Shown here: in pieces, positions 9,714 to 19,109 of the stretch | Layout of the letters: each line of letters begins with the position of its first letter | How positions within the stretch are numbered: position 1 is the first letter of the stretch | Assembly: GCA_902798825.1 (NCBI GenBank) | Contig: CADBYI010000013.1 | Coordinates: 1-58,708, forward strand | Reading direction: 5' to 3' | From: an uncultured Eubacteriales bacterium | GTDB taxonomy: Bacteria > Bacillota > Clostridia > Christensenellales > CAG-138 | Length of the DNA: 58,708 bases | Made by a program: the position numbers and the translations under genes | Notes under the pieces: model-generated | Seen by the model: only the letters and a program-made list of their open reading frames with translations | The model's database searches: none | Told to the model about the DNA's origin: nothing

Positions 9714-11168
9714 ATGTACGATGTGATCATCATCGGCGGCGGCGTGGTGGGCTGCGGCACGGCTCGGGAGCTGATGCGGCGCAAGGCCAAGGTCCTGCTG
9801 CTGGAAAAGACCAACGACATTTGCAACGGCCAAAGCAAGGCCAACACCGCCATCATCCACGGGGGATACGACGCCAAGCCCGGCACCCTGAAGGCCAAAT
9901 TCAACGTCCTGGGCAACGCCATGTTCGATCAGCTCCATGAGGAGCTGGACGTGCCTGTGCAGTGGAACACCTCCTTGGTGGTGTCCTTCGATCTGGGCGA
10001 TCATGAGGCCCTGGAAAAGCTGCTTGATCAGGGCATACAAAACGGCGTCCGGGGCGAGCTGCGGATCATCGACGAGCAGGAGCTGCGCCGGCGGGAGCCC
10101 AACGTGGGGCGCGAGGCCAAGGAAGCTCTGCTGGTGGGCGCCGGCGGCATCGTCTGCCCCTACGAGCTGACCGAAGCCTTTGCGGAGAACGCGGCCATGA
10201 ACGGCGCCGAGTTCCTGCGCAACGCGGAGGTGACCCGAATCAACCGGCTGGACGACGGTCGCTGGCAGGTGGTTTCCGCCGCCGGGACCTTCGAAGCACG
10301 GGCGGTGGTGAACGCCGCCGGAACCTATGCCGACGTAATCAACAACATGGTCTCCGCCCGCAAGGTCCACATCCGTCCCCGGCGGGGGGAATACTATATC
10401 CTGGATAAAAAGTATAAAAACGCCTTCCATGCCACCATGTTCCAGCTGCCCTCCAAGATGGGCAAGGGTACGCTGATCGCCCCAACCGTGGACGGCACGG
10501 TGCTGATCGGCCCCACGGCGGAGGACATCGACGACAAGGAGGACAAGCGCACCACCGCGGCGGGCCTGGAAAAGGCTCTGCGGCAGGCCGGCCGCACCTG
10601 GGAGCACATCCCCACCCGGGGCTTCATCACCACCTTCTCGGGCCTTAGAGCCACCGGCGACACGGGGGACTTCATCCTGGGCGAGGCGGAGGATGCGCCG
10701 CTGTTCTTCAACTGCTGCGCCATCGAGTCCCCGGGTCTTTCCTCTGCGCCTGCCATCGCCAAGTGGACGGCGGAGCAGGTCACGGAGCGGCTGGGCCTGG
10801 AGGAAAATCCAAACTTCGATCCCATCCGCAAGGCCATCCCCAAGTTCCGGGAGATGACCAATGAGGAGCGGCAGGCCGCCATCGCCGCCGATCCCGACTT
10901 CGGAAAGATCGTCTGCCGCTGCGAGACCGTCACCGAGGCGGAGATACGGGAGGCCATCCGCCGTCCCGTAGGCGCCCGGGATGTGGACGGCGTCAAGCGC
11001 CGCACCCGGGCCGGCATGGGCCGGTGCCAAGCGGGCTTCTGCACGCCCAGGACCGTGGAGATTCTGGCCGAGGAGCTGGGCATCTCCCCCCTGGAAGTGA
11101 CCAAGTTCGGCGGCGATTCCAAGCTTCTGCAGGGGTATCTCTTCGAGGAGGGCAAGCACCATGCGTAA
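9714..11168 (+). CDS. FAD-dependent glycerol-3-phosphate dehydrogenase-like protein with [2Fe-2S] domain
   Basis: The 484-residue protein begins with an FAD-binding GGGVVGCGTA motif and continues with a DAO/GlpO-like fold (QSKANTAIIHGGY, GLRATGD). From about residue 400 a BFD-like iron-sulfur domain follows, with CRC and GRCQAGFC supplying four cysteines. ATG 9714 follows AAGGAGAG. It probably oxidises glycerol-3-phosphate to dihydroxyacetone phosphate, as anaerobic GlpA does, with electrons passed on through the next two gene products. It overlaps the next gene by 8 bp. Confidence 0.88.
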   Translation: MYDVIIIGGGVVGCGTARELMRRKAKVLLLEKTNDICNGQSKANTAIIHGGYDAKPGTLKAKFNVLGNAMFDQLHEELDVPVQWNTSLVVSFDLGDHEALEKLLDQGIQNGVRGELRIIDEQELRRREPNVGREAKEALLVGAGGIVCPYELTEAFAENAAMNGAEFLRNAEVTRINRLDDGRWQVVSAAGTFEARAVVNAAGTYADVINNMVSARKVHIRPRRGEYYILDKKYKNAFHATMFQLPSKMGKGTLIAPTVDGTVLIGPTAEDIDDKEDKRTTAAGLEKALRQAGRTWEHIPTRGFITTFSGLRATGDTGDFILGEAEDAPLFFNCCAIESPGLSSAPAIAKWTAEQVTERLGLEENPNFDPIRKAIPKFREMTNEERQAAIAADPDFGKIVCRCETVTEAEIREAIRRPVGARDVDGVKRRTRAGMGRCQAGFCTPRTVEILAEELGISPLEVTKFGGDSKLLQGYLFEEGKHHA

Positions 11169-12426
11169 AACAGATATCCTTATCATCGGCGGCGGCCCGG
11201 CGGGCCTGGCTGCGGCGGTCGGCGCCTACGAGGCCGGCGCCCGCGACATCCTGATCCTGGATCGGGAGGAGCGCCTGGGCGGCATCCTCAAGCAGTGCAT
11301 ACACAACGGCTTCGGCCTCCACACCTTCAAGGAGGAGCTCACCGGCCCCGAGTATGCCCAGCGGTTCATCGAAAAGGTCCTGGCCTATCAGATCCCCTAT
11401 CAGACCGAGACCATGGTCATCGACGTGTCCTCCGACAAGGTGGTCACCTGCGTGTCCCGGCAGAACGGCCTTGAGCGGATTCAGGCCCAGGCCGTCATCC
11501 TCTGCATGGGCTGCCGGGAGCGGCCCCGGGGCTCCCTGGGCACCCCCGGCGAGCGCTGTCCCGGCATCTTCACCGCCGGCACCGCCCAAAAGTTCACCAA
11601 TTTGGAAGGCCTCATGCCGGGCAAAGAGGTGGTCATCCTGGGCTCCGGAGACATCGGCCTCATCATGGCCCGCCGCATGACCTTCCTGGGGGCCAAGGTC
11701 CACGCCTGTGTGGAGCTGATGCCCTATTCGAGCGGCCTCAAGCGGAACATCGTCCAGTGCCTGGACGACTTCGGCATCCCCCTGCTCCTCAGCCACACCG
11801 TGGTGGACATCCACGGCCGGGAGCATCTGGAGGGCGTTACCGTGGCCCAGGTCGGGTCCGATCTAAAGCCCATTCCCGGCACGGAAAAGTATTTCCCCTG
11901 CGACACCCTGCTGCTGTCCGTGGGCCTGATCCCGGAGAACGAGCTCTCCGAGATGGCCGGCGTGAAGATCGCCCCCAGCACCTCCGGCGCCGTGGTGGAC
12001 GAGCAGCTGCAGACCTCTGTGCCCGGCATCTTCTCCGCCGGCAACGTGCTCCACGTCCACGATCTGGTGGACTTCGTGTCCGAAGAGGCCATGAAGGCCG
12101 GGGCCAACGCCTGGCGCTACATCCGGCATGAGCTTCCCCAGGGCGGCCGCAAGGTCCCCGTGGAGATGGGCTTCGGCGTGGGCGGCATCGTGCCCCAGTT
12201 CGTGTCCGAGGACGCCCGGGACAAGGTCAGCTTCATGTTCCGGCCCCGGAACGTGTATCGTAACGCCCGGGTGATCGTGGAGCTGAACGGGGAGCAGGTC
12301 TATGCAAAGAAGGCCATGATCCTGGCCCCCGGCGAGATGGTCAATCTGAGTCTCCCCGCCGAAAAGCTGGCGGGCCTCAAAGAGGCCGAATCCATTTTGG
12401 TTAGAATCGAGGTGCCCGAAGCATGA
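11161..12426 (+). CDS. NAD(P)/FAD-dependent oxidoreductase of the glycerol operon (GlpB-like role)
   Basis: The 421-residue flavoprotein has an N-terminal dinucleotide-binding GGGPAGLAAA, a second nucleotide site GSGDIGLIMARR near residue 160-170, and CMGCRERPRG near 115-125. The C-terminus carries a small extra beta domain. Such proteins commonly follow the GlpA-type dehydrogenase with iron-sulfur domain in Clostridia. It is expected to move electrons between the dehydrogenase and NAD(H) or a membrane acceptor. It overlaps the preceding gene by 8 bp and the following one by 4 bp. Confidence 0.85.
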   Translation: MRKTDILIIGGGPAGLAAAVGAYEAGARDILILDREERLGGILKQCIHNGFGLHTFKEELTGPEYAQRFIEKVLAYQIPYQTETMVIDVSSDKVVTCVSRQNGLERIQAQAVILCMGCRERPRGSLGTPGERCPGIFTAGTAQKFTNLEGLMPGKEVVILGSGDIGLIMARRMTFLGAKVHACVELMPYSSGLKRNIVQCLDDFGIPLLLSHTVVDIHGREHLEGVTVAQVGSDLKPIPGTEKYFPCDTLLLSVGLIPENELSEMAGVKIAPSTSGAVVDEQLQTSVPGIFSAGNVLHVHDLVDFVSEEAMKAGANAWRYIRHELPQGGRKVPVEMGFGVGGIVPQFVSEDARDKVSFMFRPRNVYRNARVIVELNGEQVYAKKAMILAPGEMVNLSLPAEKLAGLKEAESILVRIEVPEA

Positions 12427-12779
12427 AATACGAATTGACCTGCATCAACTGTCCCATGGGCTGCCGCATCACGGCGGATTATGACGGCAAGGAAGTCACC
12501 AACATCCAAGGCTACACCTGCGCCCGGGGTAAGGCCTATGCCCAGACCGAGATCACCGATCCCACCCGCATGGTCACGGCTCTGGTGGGGGTGGAGGGGA
12601 CCCATGCGCCCCTGTCTGTCAAGACCCGGTCCCCCATCCGCAAGCCCCTCATCTTCGACGCCCTCCGGGTGATCCGGGAGACCACCGTTCGTCCCCCGGT
12701 CCGCATCGGCGACGTGGTCGTCGAAAACGTCTGCAACTCCGGCGTCGACGTCATCGCCACGGAGAACATAGAGGCATAG
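12423..12779 (+). CDS. DUF1667 domain protein of the glycerol operon
   Basis: The 118-residue protein starts with a cysteine cluster (LTCINCPMGC, then YTCARG), with a further Cys at VCNSG near the end. This is the DUF1667 pattern regularly found as the third component after GlpA- and GlpB-like flavoproteins; an iron-sulfur or electron-transfer role is likely but unproven. It is coupled to the previous gene by a 4-bp overlap, and an intrinsic terminator follows. Confidence 0.85.
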   Translation: MKYELTCINCPMGCRITADYDGKEVTNIQGYTCARGKAYAQTEITDPTRMVTALVGVEGTHAPLSVKTRSPIRKPLIFDALRVIRETTVRPPVRIGDVVVENVCNSGVDVIATENIEA

Positions 12780-12790
12780 CAGAGAAACAC

Positions 12791-12822
12791 GGCCATTCCC
12801 TTTGTTGGGAGTGGCCTTTTTT
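12791..12822 (+). terminator. terminator of the glycerol operon
   Basis: GGCCATTCCC pairs with GGGAGTGGCC (one G-U) and is followed by six T. Confidence 0.85.
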
Positions 12823-12942
12823 CATCCTTTCTTGGGTCATCCCGACCGAGGGAGCGTAGGTGACCGAGTGGAGGGACCTGTGAACGCATCTGGTATAAAC
12901 GGGCCCCTTTTTCGCGATATACGCTTTTCTGTTCAGATAATA

Positions 12943-12976
12943 AAATAGGGGAGGGCTACACCCTCCCCGCTTTTTG
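12943..12976 (-). terminator. terminator of the SDR gene
   Basis: GGGGAGGG and CCCTCCCC form an 8-bp GC-rich stem with a 5-nt loop; the minus strand continues into a T-rich stretch. Bases 12823-12942 between the two terminators hold nothing I can identify. Confidence 0.75.
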
Positions 12977-12992
12977 CGTACCTTTTGTACGG

Positions 12993-13718
12993 TTAAATCA
13001 CGATCCCCCCGTCTACGGACAGGATCTGTCCCGTGACCATCTGGGCCTGAGCCAAATAGCAGACCGCCTGGGCCACCTGCTCCGGGGCAACCAGCTGGCC
13101 CAGGGGCGTGTCCTCCCGAAAGGCGGCCAAATCCTTTTCAGTCAAAGAAGCGTTCATGGGGGAGGGGACCAGCCCCGGCGCCACGGCGTTCACCCGTATA
13201 TGGGAGGGGGCCAGCTCCTTGGCCATGGCCTTTACGAAGGCGTTCAGCGCTCCCTTGGTGGCGGAATACACCGCCTCGCAGGAGCCCCCCGTGAGCCCCC
13301 ACATGGACGAAACATGGACGATGCTGCCGCCCTCCTTTTGTAGCATATGGGGGATGGCCCCCTGGGTCAACAGCATGGCGCCCTTCACGTTCACGGCGTA
13401 CAGCCGGTCCATCTCCTCCTCGCTCACGTCCGTCAGCACCTCCTGGGGAAGGGAGAGCCCGGCGCAGTTCACCAGCAGATCGACCCGCCCAAGATGCTGC
13501 TCGATGGCCCTGTAAAGCCCGCAAACGTCCTTTTTTTGGGAGATTTCGGCGGCGTGAAGATAGAAAGCCGTTCCCACGGGAAGCTGGGAAACCAGGGCCT
13601 CTGCCCGCTCCCCGTGCCGGTGATACTGCAGCGCCAGGGCATAGCCCTCCCGGGCCAGCGCCTGGGCGCAGGCGCTGCCGATGACCCCGGATGCCCCGGT
13701 GACCAACGCGATCTTCAC
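12993..13718 (-). CDS. short-chain dehydrogenase/reductase (FabG-like)
   Basis: The 241-residue protein has the classical SDR layout: cofactor motif TGASGVIGSACAQ at the N-terminus, NCAG in the first third, and the catalytic YSATKGALNAFVKAMA with Tyr and Lys. The C-terminal GQILSVDGGIVI is typical of FabG and related reductases. A GTG start at 13716-13718 is chosen because AGGAGG lies about 9 nt upstream and the VKIALVTGASG start fits the family. It stands alone, so the substrate is unknown. Confidence 0.85.
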   Translation of the reverse strand: MKIALVTGASGVIGSACAQALAREGYALALQYHRHGERAEALVSQLPVGTAFYLHAAEISQKKDVCGLYRAIEQHLGRVDLLVNCAGLSLPQEVLTDVSEEEMDRLYAVNVKGAMLLTQGAIPHMLQKEGGSIVHVSSMWGLTGGSCEAVYSATKGALNAFVKAMAKELAPSHIRVNAVAPGLVPSPMNASLTEKDLAAFREDTPLGQLVAPEQVAQAVCYLAQAQMVTGQILSVDGGIVI

Positions 13719-13782
13719 TTGCTTATTCCTCCTGCCTTTGCTGCAAACGAGTATATCCCATTTTTTCCCCCATGTAAAGGGA

Positions 13783-13806
13783 AGACCCACCTGTTTGGGT
13801 GGGTCT
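13783..13806. terminator. terminator hairpin downstream of the DUF378 gene
   Basis: AGACCCACC pairs with GGGTGGGTCT around a short T-rich loop, between the DUF378 stop and the upstream region of the SDR gene. Confidence 0.7.
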
Positions 13807-13815
13807 AAGGGTGGA

Positions 13816-14025
13816 TCAATCGTCGTATTCTCCCGTGTGCCGCACGTTCCGCTGAAACAGCATCACGATGCCCCAGATGCCGGCGATGCCGACCAGGGCG
13901 TACACGATCCGGGAGAAGGTGGTCATGGAGCCGAACAGGGCCGCCACCAAATCAAAGTGGAACAGTCCGATCAAACCCCAGTTCAGCGCGCCGACGACCA
14001 TCATGACTAAAGCAAGTACGTTCAT
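13816..14025 (-). CDS. DUF378 small membrane protein
   Basis: The 69-residue protein has two membrane helices and the DUF378 signature ALVMMVVGALNWGLIGL in the first, with IVYALVGIAGIWGI in the second. A GGAGTGG lies just before the ATG. The function of the family is unknown. It is monocistronic, with its own terminator. Confidence 0.88.
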   Translation of the reverse strand: MNVLALVMMVVGALNWGLIGLFHFDLVAALFGSMTTFSRIVYALVGIAGIWGIVMLFQRNVRHTGEYDD

Positions 14026-14071
14026 TCCTTTGCCACTCCTTTCGACAGTAGTGTGTCAAAAAAACGGCACA

Positions 14072-14371
14072 TTATGCGAAGGGATAGGGATCGCCGCTCC
14101 TCTTTTTCTTTTCGGCCAAAACCTCGATCTCAAATTCGTCGAAATCCACGGACTCAATGAAGTCGGCGGGCTTGAACACCACCCGGGAGAACTGCTTGAG
14201 ATCGTTCACGTGTTTTCGAAGGATCACCGGACGGCACAGATCCAGATCCTGGCACAGCTCGTGCAGGGGCCCGCTCCATCCTTCAGAATCGGAAGGCCGT
14301 GCGGAAGAAAACTCCCGCACGGTCTCGCGCATGATCCTATGATCCTTTAGTACCTTAGCCCAGATACGCAT
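14072..14371 (-). CDS. hypothetical protein, 99 aa
   Basis: The small soluble protein starts MRIWAKVLKDHRIMRETV and ends KKKRSGDPYPFA. I recognise no domain. The start at 14369-14371 lies immediately after the TGA of the preceding zinc-ribbon gene, so it is likely translated from the same transcript by reinitiation. A helical N-terminus with 'HRIM' and an acidic middle (DFDEFEIEVLAEKK) are the visible traits. Confidence 0.6.
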   Translation of the reverse strand: MRIWAKVLKDHRIMRETVREFSSARPSDSEGWSGPLHELCQDLDLCRPVILRKHVNDLKQFSRVVFKPADFIESVDFDEFEIEVLAEKKKRSGDPYPFA

Positions 14372-14372
14372 A

Positions 14373-16481
14373 TCAGCCGGCCAACTGGAACCAGGCGGTG
14401 GCGTAGAGGCTGGTGCCGTCGTCATACAGCCCGTTCAGGGTGCAGTAGATCTTCATGTTCTTGTTCACCTGCTTGTTGGGGTCCCAATTGTTGATGGCGC
14501 TGAGCACGTAGATGTCCACGGTGTCCTTGCCGCCGGCCCTGACCTGGAAGGTCATGACGCCCGTCTCGGGGTCCACCGACAGGATCTTGCCCGTGAACCG
14601 GTAGAGACCGGCGGCGGTGGGATCCTCCATGATCTTGCTGAAAGCGTAATTGGGTACCTCGTGGTAGGACTTGGTCTTGTTGTAGCCGGTGATGGCGGAC
14701 TTCCGATCCGCATACATCCGGGATACGTTGCAGGTGATTTCGCCTTCCTCATAGCCGTCCTGCTTGGCATGGATGACGATGGAGGCGATGCCGTAGTAGC
14801 TCTTGTCGAAGGTCACGTCGAAGGAGTACTTGCCCTCTGCGTCCACCACAGGCGCACCGCAGGCCACGGAGGTCTGATACGCCGCGGCGGGGGTAGCCGT
14901 CAGCGTGGTGCCGGGGGAGGTGGTGCCGGTGACGGTGACCTTGTTGTTCTTGTCCGCCCGGAGGGTGTTGGCCGCGCCGTCCACGGTCAAAACCATCTGG
15001 TTGGGCACGAAGACATAGGGCGTGACGGTGAAGGAGTAGCGGGTGGACACATAGTTGGCCTTGGTGGCCTCGATGGTCACGACCTCGGCCTCCTCGTCGG
15101 GCATCTGGTAGAGATACTCGAAGTTGCCGCCCTCATACATGCTGGACACAGGCTGACCGTTGACGGTCACCGTGACGGTGTGGTCGTCCACCTTACCCTT
15201 GAGGGCGATGGTGTTGCCCTCGCCGGCCATGATGCCCTTCTCGGGGATGGAGGCCTGGGCAGGCTCGGTGAGCTCCAGATGGAGGGTGGGGAAGGTGAGC
15301 TCAAAGGAATCCACCTGCAGCGACTCCTGGGTGCCGTCCGCATGGGACACCAGGATCTGGGGGGTCACCACATAGATGGAGTCGTCCAGCGGCGTGTTGG
15401 GGAAGAAGCAGGACTTGGGGATGGTCAGCAGATAGGGCACGTCGCTGCTCTCGTTGTTCTGCACCACGTAGTCGTCCTGGTTGGGCAGCACGATGGTCAC
15501 CGTGTCGCCGGGCCGGGCGGTCATGCTGATGCTGATGCAGGGCTTGCCGTCCGCGTCCACCAGCTCCTCCAGCTTGGTCACAGAGTAATCCACCTGCTCC
15601 CCGGTGACCGGCGCGTCGGTGGGGGCGATGGGCTCGTTGTCCACGGGCGCATCGGTGGTTTCGGCCGGCTGCTGGGGCTGGACCGCCGTCTTTTCGGGAG
15701 TGCTCTTGCCGGCGCAGTTGAACTGCAGGATGCCGGGGAGCTTGGCCTTGGTGGCGCCGCCCTTGATGTTGCAGAAGGCGACGATGCCCACGATGATCAG
15801 CAGAATGGCCAACAGGCACACGATCAGCACCGTGACGATGCTGAACCCGCTACCGCCCTTGTTCTGGCTCCGCGTGGACTTCTTCCGGCGGGGCGGCGTG
15901 GGCTCGTACTCCTCGTACTCGTCCTCGTCGTCGTAATCGTCGTCATCCTCGTCATCGTCTTCGTCGTCATCCTCGTCGTCTTCGTCCTCGTCGTCATCGT
16001 CTTCCACGACGCGGCGCTTCCGGGCGGCGGGGGCAAAGCGGGTGGTCTTGGGCTCGGATTCCAGCTTTTCGGCTTCCTCCTCCTCGTCCAATTCCTCCTC
16101 ATCCTCATCGTCATCCTCGTCGTCCTCGTCTTCATCGACGACGCGGCGCTTTTTCACCGGCGCGGCAGGGCGGGCAAAGCCGGACGCCTTGGGGGCGGGC
16201 TGGCTCTCCTCCTCTTCCGTCTGATCCTCTTGTGCCTGATCCTCGTCTTCGTCAGGCTCCTCGTCCTTCTGGGCAGCCGTAAAGGTACCGGCGCGGCGGG
16301 CAGCGGCGAAATCAGGCGCTTTCACATGGCCCCGCTTCGGACGGAGTTCTTCCTCGACGGTCTCTTCCTCTTCGACGACCTTTTCCTCCTCAACGTCGGG
16401 CTGCTCCTTCAGATTGGCAGCGCAGACCTTGCAGAAGGTGGCGTGGTCGGGGTTGTAGGCTCCGCATTTTTTGCAAATCAT
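14373..16481 (-). CDS. zinc-ribbon membrane protein with long Asp/Glu-rich cytoplasmic linker
   Basis: The 702-residue protein begins with a four-Cys zinc ribbon (C3, C6, C17, C20: MICKKCG, FCKVC). A cytoplasmic segment of roughly 200 residues is dominated by Asp and Glu runs, interrupted by two near-identical basic patches (KKRRVVDEDED and RKRRVVEDDDD). One membrane helix follows (about residues 225-247), then a Thr/Pro linker and an extracellular region of Ig-like or carbohydrate-binding-like beta repeats (GNTIALKGKVDDHTVTVTV, TVTGTTSPGTTLTATP). It begins after AAGGAGGC. Function unknown; the zinc-ribbon/anchor layout is common in Clostridia, and the acidic stretch is exceptional. Confidence 0.75.
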   Translation of the reverse strand: MICKKCGAYNPDHATFCKVCAANLKEQPDVEEEKVVEEEETVEEELRPKRGHVKAPDFAAARRAGTFTAAQKDEEPDEDEDQAQEDQTEEEESQPAPKASGFARPAAPVKKRRVVDEDEDDEDDDEDEEELDEEEEAEKLESEPKTTRFAPAARKRRVVEDDDDEDEDDEDDDEDDDEDDDDYDDEDEYEEYEPTPPRRKKSTRSQNKGGSGFSIVTVLIVCLLAILLIIVGIVAFCNIKGGATKAKLPGILQFNCAGKSTPEKTAVQPQQPAETTDAPVDNEPIAPTDAPVTGEQVDYSVTKLEELVDADGKPCISISMTARPGDTVTIVLPNQDDYVVQNNESSDVPYLLTIPKSCFFPNTPLDDSIYVVTPQILVSHADGTQESLQVDSFELTFPTLHLELTEPAQASIPEKGIMAGEGNTIALKGKVDDHTVTVTVNGQPVSSMYEGGNFEYLYQMPDEEAEVVTIEATKANYVSTRYSFTVTPYVFVPNQMVLTVDGAANTLRADKNNKVTVTGTTSPGTTLTATPAAAYQTSVACGAPVVDAEGKYSFDVTFDKSYYGIASIVIHAKQDGYEEGEITCNVSRMYADRKSAITGYNKTKSYHEVPNYAFSKIMEDPTAAGLYRFTGKILSVDPETGVMTFQVRAGGKDTVDIYVLSAINNWDPNKQVNKNMKIYCTLNGLYDDGTSLYATAWFQLAG

Positions 16482-16710
16482 AAAATAGCCTCCTTGGACA
16501 TATTTACATAGAAACAGTTTAAATTATAGGGGAGTTTTGTGTTGGTTTTGTTGCCGATACATGACGAATGTGTAAACAATTGGAGGCGGGGCCTTTTTTT
16601 CACGTTGTACCTCTGTGCATCTTATGGTATAAATAGGCAGTATGACGGATCGTAACTCTATGGACCCTTTTTGAATAGCATAGAGTATATCGCGACAGGA
16701 TGGAACACAC

Positions 16711-17856
16711 ATGATTTATTTGGATAACAGCGCCACGACACGCACGCTGCCGGAGGCGGCCCAGGCTGCCCTGCAGGCCATGACGGAGGACTTCTACAAC
16801 CCAGCGGCCGCCTATGCCTTCGGGGCCCGGACGGAGAAGCGGGTCAACGAGGCTCGGCAGGTCCTGGCCCAGCCCCTGCGGGCCAAGCGGGAGGAGATCA
16901 TCTTCACCTCCGGCGGCACGGAAAGCAATAACGCCGCCATCTTCGGTAGCCTGCGCGGCTGGCATGGCCCCAGGCGGGTCATCACCACGGCGGTGGAGCA
17001 CCCCTCCGTATTCGAGGCGGTCCAGTCTTTGAAGCAGGCGGGGGACGTGGATATCGTCATTTTGCCGGTGAACGAGCAGGGATATCCCGATCTTGTGGCC
17101 CTGCGGGACGCGCTGACGGAGAACACGGCCCTGGTGTCCATGATGCATGTGAACAACGAGCTGGGCACGGTGACGGACCTGGGGGCAGCGGCCCGCTTGA
17201 TCCGCCGTCTGGCGCCCCGGGCCGTCTTCCATGCGGACGGGGTGCAGGCGTATCTCAAGGTGGACACGGACAGATTGGGGGTGGACCTGTACTCCCTTTC
17301 CGCCCACAAGTTCCACGCGCCGAAGGGCGTGGGCGCCCTCTACAAGCGCACCGGCGTCCGCTTTGCCGGCGGTCAGATCGGCGGGGGACAGGAGAACAAC
17401 CTGCGCTCCGGCACCCTGAACGTCCCCGGCATATTGGGCATGGAGAAGGCCGTGCTGCTGTATGAACAGAACCTCGCGGCCTGGCGGCAGAACATGCGCG
17501 CCTGCAAGCGGCGGCTCTATGAGGACTTGATGACCATTCCCGACGTGGTGCTCAACGGCCCCGCCCTGGACGAGGCGGCCCCCCACATCCTGAATCTGTC
17601 CTTCATGGGGGTCAGGGGAGAGGTGCTCCTGCACGCCCTGGAGCAGTTCGACGTGTGCGTGTCCACGGGCTCGGCCTGTGCGGCCCGAAAGGCGGGGAAG
17701 AACCGGATTCTGACGGCGGCGGGCATCATCGGCCCCCGGCAGGAGGGGGCCATCCGCTTCAGTCTTTGTCCCTTCAACACCCTGGAGGAGATGGACACGG
17801 CTGCCCAGGTGGTGTCCGAGCAGGTCGCATTTTTGAGAAAATACAGAAGAAGATAA
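16711..17856 (+). CDS. cysteine desulfurase (NifS/IscS family)
   Basis: The 381-residue PLP enzyme removes sulfur from cysteine. It starts MIYLDNSATT, has the PLP lysine K200 in SLSAHKFHAPKG and the catalytic Cys323 in STGSACAARKAG. In Firmicutes the copy located next to thiI usually serves thiolation of tRNA (4-thiouridine) and thiamine thiazole formation, and the gene is followed 18 bp later by thiI. The 229 bp upstream (16482-16710) are AT-rich and shared with the divergent zinc-ribbon gene; a minus-strand TATAAT sits at 16523-16528. Confidence 0.94.
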   Translation: MIYLDNSATTRTLPEAAQAALQAMTEDFYNPAAAYAFGARTEKRVNEARQVLAQPLRAKREEIIFTSGGTESNNAAIFGSLRGWHGPRRVITTAVEHPSVFEAVQSLKQAGDVDIVILPVNEQGYPDLVALRDALTENTALVSMMHVNNELGTVTDLGAAARLIRRLAPRAVFHADGVQAYLKVDTDRLGVDLYSLSAHKFHAPKGVGALYKRTGVRFAGGQIGGGQENNLRSGTLNVPGILGMEKAVLLYEQNLAAWRQNMRACKRRLYEDLMTIPDVVLNGPALDEAAPHILNLSFMGVRGEVLLHALEQFDVCVSTGSACAARKAGKNRILTAAGIIGPRQEGAIRFSLCPFNTLEEMDTAAQVVSEQVAFLRKYRRR

Positions 17857-17873
17857 AAAGGAATGCAATCAAC

Positions 17874-19055
17874 ATGAACAACAGCGCACTGGTCGTCAAA
17901 TATGCGGAGATACATCTGAAGGGGCTCAATCGCCCCTTCTTCGAGCGCAAGCTGGTGGAGAAGATACAGGAGGCCCTTTCGGATGCCCAGCCCCATGTGG
18001 TCCGGGAGCAGGGGCGGATATTCGTCTATGATCTGCCGGAGGAGCACCTGGAGGAGTACGCCCGGCGGCTCCAAAAGGTCTTCGGCATCCATTCCGTGTC
18101 CATCGCCGCCTGCGGCGAAAAGACCTGGGAGGAGGTCCGCGCCCAGGGCATCCGGCTCATGGCCGCCTACAGGGACGAGGAGAGGACCTTCAAGGTCTTC
18201 GCCCGCCGGGCGGACAAGCGGTTCCCCATGACGTCCGAGATGATCTGCCGGGAGCTGGGCGGGGAGCTGCTTGAGGCGTACCCCAATCTGAAGGTGGACG
18301 TGCACCATCCTCAGATACCCCTGACCGTGGAGATCCGGCAGGACAAGGCCTTTTTGTACACCGGGGAGATACCCTGCGCCGGCGGCATGCCCGTGGGCAC
18401 CAACGGCAAGGCCATGCTGCTCATCTCCGGCGGCATCGACAGCCCCGTGGCGGGCTACATGATCGCCAAGCGGGGCGTGGCCCTCTCCGCCATCCACTTT
18501 TACAGCTATCCCTACACCAGCGAGCGGGCCCGGGACAAGGTGGTGGAGCTTGCTCAGATCGTATCGGCGTACGCCGGGGATTTCGATCTCTACCTGGTCC
18601 CCTTCACCGAGATTCAAACCACCATCTACGACAAGTGTCCCTCCTCCGAGACCACCGTCCTCATGCGGCGGCTCATGATGAAGATCGCGGAGCGCACGGC
18701 CAGAAGCTGCGGCGCATTGGCCCTGGTCACGGGGGAATCCATCGGCCAGGTGGCCAGCCAGACCATCGAAAGCCTGGCCGTCACCAACGACGCCGTGGAC
18801 ATGCCCGTGTTTCGGCCCCTCATCGGCTTCGATAAGGAGGAGATCATCGAGCGGGCGAAGAAGATCGGCACCTTCGAAACCTCCATCCTGCCCTATGAGG
18901 ATTGCTGCACGGTCTTCGTGCCCCAGCATCCCGTCACCCGGCCCCAGGTCCAAAAGCTCAGGGAAAGCGAAGCCCTGGTGGATTTCGAGCCCATGATCGA
19001 GGAGGCCATCCGCAATACGGAGGTCATACGGATTTCACACAATGTTTCCGTTTGA
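17874..19055 (+). CDS. thiI: tRNA 4-thiouridine synthase ThiI
   Basis: The 393-residue protein has an N-terminal ferredoxin-like/THUMP region, which recognises tRNA, and a PP-loop ATP pyrophosphatase domain with SGGIDSPVAGYM near residue 185. It adenylates U8 of tRNA and inserts sulfur supplied by the adjacent cysteine desulfurase. Like other Firmicutes forms it lacks the C-terminal rhodanese domain, which fits a dedicated NifS partner. The start is chosen at MNNSALVVKYAEIHLKG after AAAAGGA. Confidence 0.95.
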   Translation: MNNSALVVKYAEIHLKGLNRPFFERKLVEKIQEALSDAQPHVVREQGRIFVYDLPEEHLEEYARRLQKVFGIHSVSIAACGEKTWEEVRAQGIRLMAAYRDEERTFKVFARRADKRFPMTSEMICRELGGELLEAYPNLKVDVHHPQIPLTVEIRQDKAFLYTGEIPCAGGMPVGTNGKAMLLISGGIDSPVAGYMIAKRGVALSAIHFYSYPYTSERARDKVVELAQIVSAYAGDFDLYLVPFTEIQTTIYDKCPSSETTVLMRRLMMKIAERTARSCGALALVTGESIGQVASQTIESLAVTNDAVDMPVFRPLIGFDKEEIIERAKKIGTFETSILPYEDCCTVFVPQHPVTRPQVQKLRESEALVDFEPMIEEAIRNTEVIRISHNVSV

Positions 19056-19109
19056 TGGCAAAGGTTTATGGTATACTAACGTATATTCCTGGAAAGGAGG
19101 CTATGCACG

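Noticed and set aside
14661..16511. 616-codon plus-strand open frame
   Set aside because: It is the complement of the zinc-ribbon gene; its Val/Leu/Ile runs are just the reverse of Asp/Glu codons.
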